Assembly: GCF_030462585.1 (NCBI RefSeq)
Contig: NZ_JASMRU010000002.1
Span: forward strand, 62,001 to 126,000
Origin: Pseudomonas sp. CAN1
Lineage (GTDB): Bacteria > Pseudomonadota > Gammaproteobacteria > Pseudomonadales > Pseudomonadaceae
Direction: 5' to 3'
Length of the DNA: 64,000 nucleotides
Shown here: piece by piece, positions 61,637 to 64,000 of the stretch
Layout: each line of letters opens with the position of its first letter
How positions within the stretch are numbered: position 1 is the first letter of the stretch
Notes under the pieces: generated by a model
What the model saw: the letters and a program-made list of their open reading frames with translations, nothing else
Databases searched by the model: none
What the model was told of the DNA's origin: nothing
Made by a program: the position numbers and the translations under genes

Positions 61637-61716
61637 GGAGAGTACGAGCGTGGCGTGCTCGTCGAGAGGAAGGCCGGCGCGGGGCCGGCCTTTTACAACA
61701 CTTGCAGGAAGAGCTC

Positions 61717-63357
61717 TTACAGCAGCAGCGTGCGGATATCCGCCAGCAGGTCGGACAGGCGCTTGGTGTAGCGCGCGGCGGCCGCCCCGTTGATCACGCG
61801 GTGATCGTAGGACAGCGACAGCGGCAGCATCAGGCGCGGCTGGAAGGCCTTGCCGTCCCACACCGGCTGCATGGTCGCCTTGCTGACACCCAGGATCGCC
61901 ACTTCCGGCGCGTTGACGATCGGCGTGAAGCCGGTGCCGCCAATGTGGCCGAGGCTGGAGATGGTGAAGCAGGCGCCCTGCATGGCGTCGGCGGAGAGCT
62001 TCTTGGTGCGCGCTTTCTCGGCCAGTTCGGCGGCTTCGGCGGCGAGTTGCAGGAGGCTCTTCTGGTCGACGTTCTTGATCACCGGGACCAGCAGACCATC
62101 CGGGGTGTCCACGGCAAAGCCGATGTTCACGTACTTCTTGCGGATCAGCGCCTTGCCGCTGGGGGCCAGCGAGCTGTTGAAGTCCGGCATTTCCTTGAGC
62201 AGGTGGGCACAGGCCTTCAGCAGGATCGGCAGCACGGTCAGCTTGACGCCAGCCTTTTCCGCAACGGCTTTCTGGGCCACGCGGAAGGCTTCCATCTCGG
62301 TGATGTCGGCCGAGTCGAACTGGGTCACGTGCGGCACGTTCAGCCAGCTGCGATGCAGGTTGGCGGCGCCGACCTGCATCAGGCGGGTCATCGCCACTTC
62401 TTCCACTTCGCCGAACTTGCTGAAGTCGACTTCCGGAATCGGCGGGATGCCCGCGCCACCAGTGGCGCCAGCCGGCGCGCCGGATTTGGCGCGCTGCAGT
62501 TGTTCCTTGACGAACAGCTGCACGTCTTCCTTGAGGATGCGGCCTTTCGGACCGGTGCCTTTGACTTCGTTCAGCTCGACGCCGAACTCGCGGGCGACCA
62601 TGCGCACTGCGGGGCCAGCGTGAACCTTGGCGCCGTCACGGCTGGGCGCGCCCACCGGAGCGGCTTCCGCAGCCGGAGCCGCGGCAGCCGGTGCCGGAGC
62701 GGCGGCAGGGGCAGCAGCGGCCGGAGCCGGTGCGGCAGCCGGAGCTTCGGCAGCAGCCGGGGCAGCAGCGCCCGCGACCTTGAGCTTGAGGATCAGGTCG
62801 CCGGTGCCAACTTCGTCACCGACCTTGATCGACACGCTTTCCACCACGCCGGAGGCCGGCGAGGGGATTTCCATGCTGGCCTTGTCCGATTCCAGGGTGA
62901 TCAGCGACTGGTCGGCTTCGACCGTGTCGCCGGCTTTCACCATGACTTCGATGACGTTGGCCTTGCCGGCCGAGCCGATGTCCGGGACGTGGATGTCCTG
63001 GACGCTGGCGGCAGCAGCAGGCGCGGCAGCCGGCGCCGGGGCAGCGGCCGGAGCCTCTGCCTTGGGTGCCTCGGCGGCCGGAGCCGGAGCTTCGGCCTTG
63101 GGCGCTTCGGCAGCCGCCGAACCACCCTCGACTTCCAGCTCGAGGATCTCGTCGCCTTCCTTCAGGGTGTCGCCCACCTTGACCTTCAGGCTCTTCACCA
63201 CGCCGGCTTTCGGCGAGGGGATTTCCATGCTGGCCTTGTCGGATTCCAGGGTCAGCAGGCTCTGGTCGGCCTCGACGGTGTCGCCGACCTTGACCAGCAG
63301 TTCGATGACTTCACCCTGACCATTGCCGATGTCGGGTACACGAATCAGTTCGCTCAT
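61717..63357 (-). CDS. aceF: Pyruvate dehydrogenase E2, dihydrolipoamide acetyltransferase
   Basis: A 546-aa E2 subunit. It has two lipoyl domains with the lipoylated Lys in ESDKASMEIPSP (K41 and K158), each followed by a long Ala/Pro-rich linker. The peripheral-subunit binding domain (about 240-280, VRMVAREFGVELNEVKGTGP) and the C-terminal catalytic domain, ending near SYDHRVINGAAAARY, come after. It forms the core of the complex that turns pyruvate into acetyl-CoA. aceE lies 11 bases upstream in the same operon. Confidence 0.97.
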   Translation of the reverse strand: MSELIRVPDIGNGQGEVIELLVKVGDTVEADQSLLTLESDKASMEIPSPKAGVVKSLKVKVGDTLKEGDEILELEVEGGSAAAEAPKAEAPAPAAEAPKAEAPAAAPAPAAAPAAAASVQDIHVPDIGSAGKANVIEVMVKAGDTVEADQSLITLESDKASMEIPSPASGVVESVSIKVGDEVGTGDLILKLKVAGAAAPAAAEAPAAAPAPAAAAPAAAPAPAAAAPAAEAAPVGAPSRDGAKVHAGPAVRMVAREFGVELNEVKGTGPKGRILKEDVQLFVKEQLQRAKSGAPAGATGGAGIPPIPEVDFSKFGEVEEVAMTRLMQVGAANLHRSWLNVPHVTQFDSADITEMEAFRVAQKAVAEKAGVKLTVLPILLKACAHLLKEMPDFNSSLAPSGKALIRKKYVNIGFAVDTPDGLLVPVIKNVDQKSLLQLAAEAAELAEKARTKKLSADAMQGACFTISSLGHIGGTGFTPIVNAPEVAILGVSKATMQPVWDGKAFQPRLMLPLSLSYDHRVINGAAAARYTKRLSDLLADIRTLLL

Positions 63358-63368
63358 CGTGCCTCTCC

Positions 63369-64000
63369 TCAGCAGTCCAGCGGGTTACGTTTTTCGGGGT
63401 TGATGCCGAACTTGGCGATGGCTTCGGCCACGACCTTGGGTTCGATATCACCGCGATCGGCCAGGGCTTCCAGCGCGGCCAGCACCACCCAGTGGCGGTC
63501 GACTTCGAAGAAGTCGCGCAGCTTGCGGCGGCTGTCGCTGCGGCCGAAGCCGTCGGTGCCCAGGACCTTGAACTCCTTGCTCGGCACCCACTGACGGATC
63601 TGCTCGGCGTAGAGCTTCATGTAGTCGGTGGAGGCGATCACCGGGCCCTTGCGGCCGGCGAGGCACTCTTCGACGTAGCTCTGCTTCGGCTTCTGACCCG
63701 GGTGCAGGCGGTTCCAGCGCTCGACAGCCAGGCCGTCGCGGCGCAGTTCGTTGAAGCTCGGTACCGACCAGACGTCGGCGCCGATGCCGAAGTCTTCGCG
63801 CAGGATCTTCGCGGCGGCTTCGACTTCACGCAGGATGGTGCCCGAGCCCAGCAGCTGCACGTGATGTGCGGCGGCCTTCTTGTCCTCATCGAGCAGGTAC
63901 ATGCCCTTGATGATGCCTTCCTCTGCGCCCTTGGGCATGGCCGGCTGGACGTAGTTCTCGTTCATCACGGTGATGTAATAGAAGATGTCCTGCTGCTCTT
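63369..64000 (-). CDS. aceE: Pyruvate dehydrogenase E1 component (C-terminal part)
   Basis: About 210 C-terminal residues of the homodimeric E1 subunit; the gene runs off the right edge of the window. The frame is open from the window edge and ends in GINPEKRNPLDC. Segments YYITVMNENYVQPAMPKGAE and VLGTDGFGRSDSRRKLR match AceE. E1 decarboxylates pyruvate with thiamine diphosphate and acetylates the E2 lipoyl groups. Confidence 0.96.
   Translation of the reverse strand, partial: EQQDIFYYITVMNENYVQPAMPKGAEEGIIKGMYLLDEDKKAAAHHVQLLGSGTILREVEAAAKILREDFGIGADVWSVPSFNELRRDGLAVERWNRLHPGQKPKQSYVEECLAGRKGPVIASTDYMKLYAEQIRQWVPSKEFKVLGTDGFGRSDSRRKLRDFFEVDRHWVVLAALEALADRGDIEPKVVAEAIAKFGINPEKRNPLDC

Overview
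This is a GC-rich chromosomal window from a Pseudomonas, most likely the P. aeruginosa group (P. nitroreducens / P. citronellolis / P. knackmussii type). From memory, the gene order is nearly collinear with the P. aeruginosa PAO1 stretch from pilP (about PA5041) down to aceE (PA5015): pilP-pilQ-aroK-aroB-damX, gltB-gltD, hemE, MFS/LysR pair, ParA, universal stress protein, metY, selO, mscK, nhaP2, acyl-CoA dehydrogenase, rlmJ, msrA, dipA, aceF-aceE. The intergenic REP palindromes are also typical of Pseudomonas. No tRNA, rRNA, CRISPR array, prophage or insertion sequence was found.

Layout. 1-5651: the end of the type IV pilus operon (pilP end, pilQ secretin) running into shikimate genes aroK and aroB and a DamX-like SPOR protein. 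5652-12009: a long structured leader, then glutamate synthase gltBD. 12200-15326: hemE, a gene-poor palindrome-rich stretch, and a GABA permease with a sigma-54 promoter. 15571-18150: an MFS transporter and a divergent LysR regulator. 18292-37282: one long minus-strand operon of 21-22 genes, the accessory part of the window. 37597-43181: orphan ParA, stress protein, thioesterase, PspA/YiaA with a divergent XRE regulator, thioredoxin 2, a BrnTA toxin-antitoxin pair and a small Pseudomonas-type protein. 43571-64000: HBM-type chemoreceptor, metY, selO, mscK, nhaP2, fadE-like gene, rlmJ, msrA, dipA and the pyruvate dehydrogenase genes aceF and aceE (partial).

The main finding is the 19-kb operon. 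It is an aryl polyene (APE) / xanthomonadin-type pigment cluster inserted between the LysR and ParA genes, which I recall as adjacent in P. aeruginosa. It holds two carrier proteins, an acyl-activating ligase fused to a hotdog dehydratase domain, a short chain-length factor, two ketosynthases, a ketoreductase, a second dehydratase, a thioesterase, two acyltransferases, a glycosyltransferase, a methyltransferase, LolA-like and MMPL export proteins, and lipoproteins. Three parts are unusual: an aromatic amino acid ammonia-lyase that could supply the aryl starter, a CPA2-type antiporter-like protein, and an FAD enzyme with flavin-dependent halogenase signatures (WxWxIP and FxDPxFSSG). Together they predict a halogenated aryl polyene made from an amino-acid-derived aryl acid and exported to the outer membrane.

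Other points of note are a perfect 19-bp inverted repeat bracketing about 166 nt of the gltB leader, a dense multi-palindrome element at 13427-13630, repeated GTATC half-sites in front of the XRE/YiaA-PspA pair, and ten REP-type palindromes scattered over five intergenic regions. Functions are assigned by reading motifs and from memory of protein families; no database search was run.
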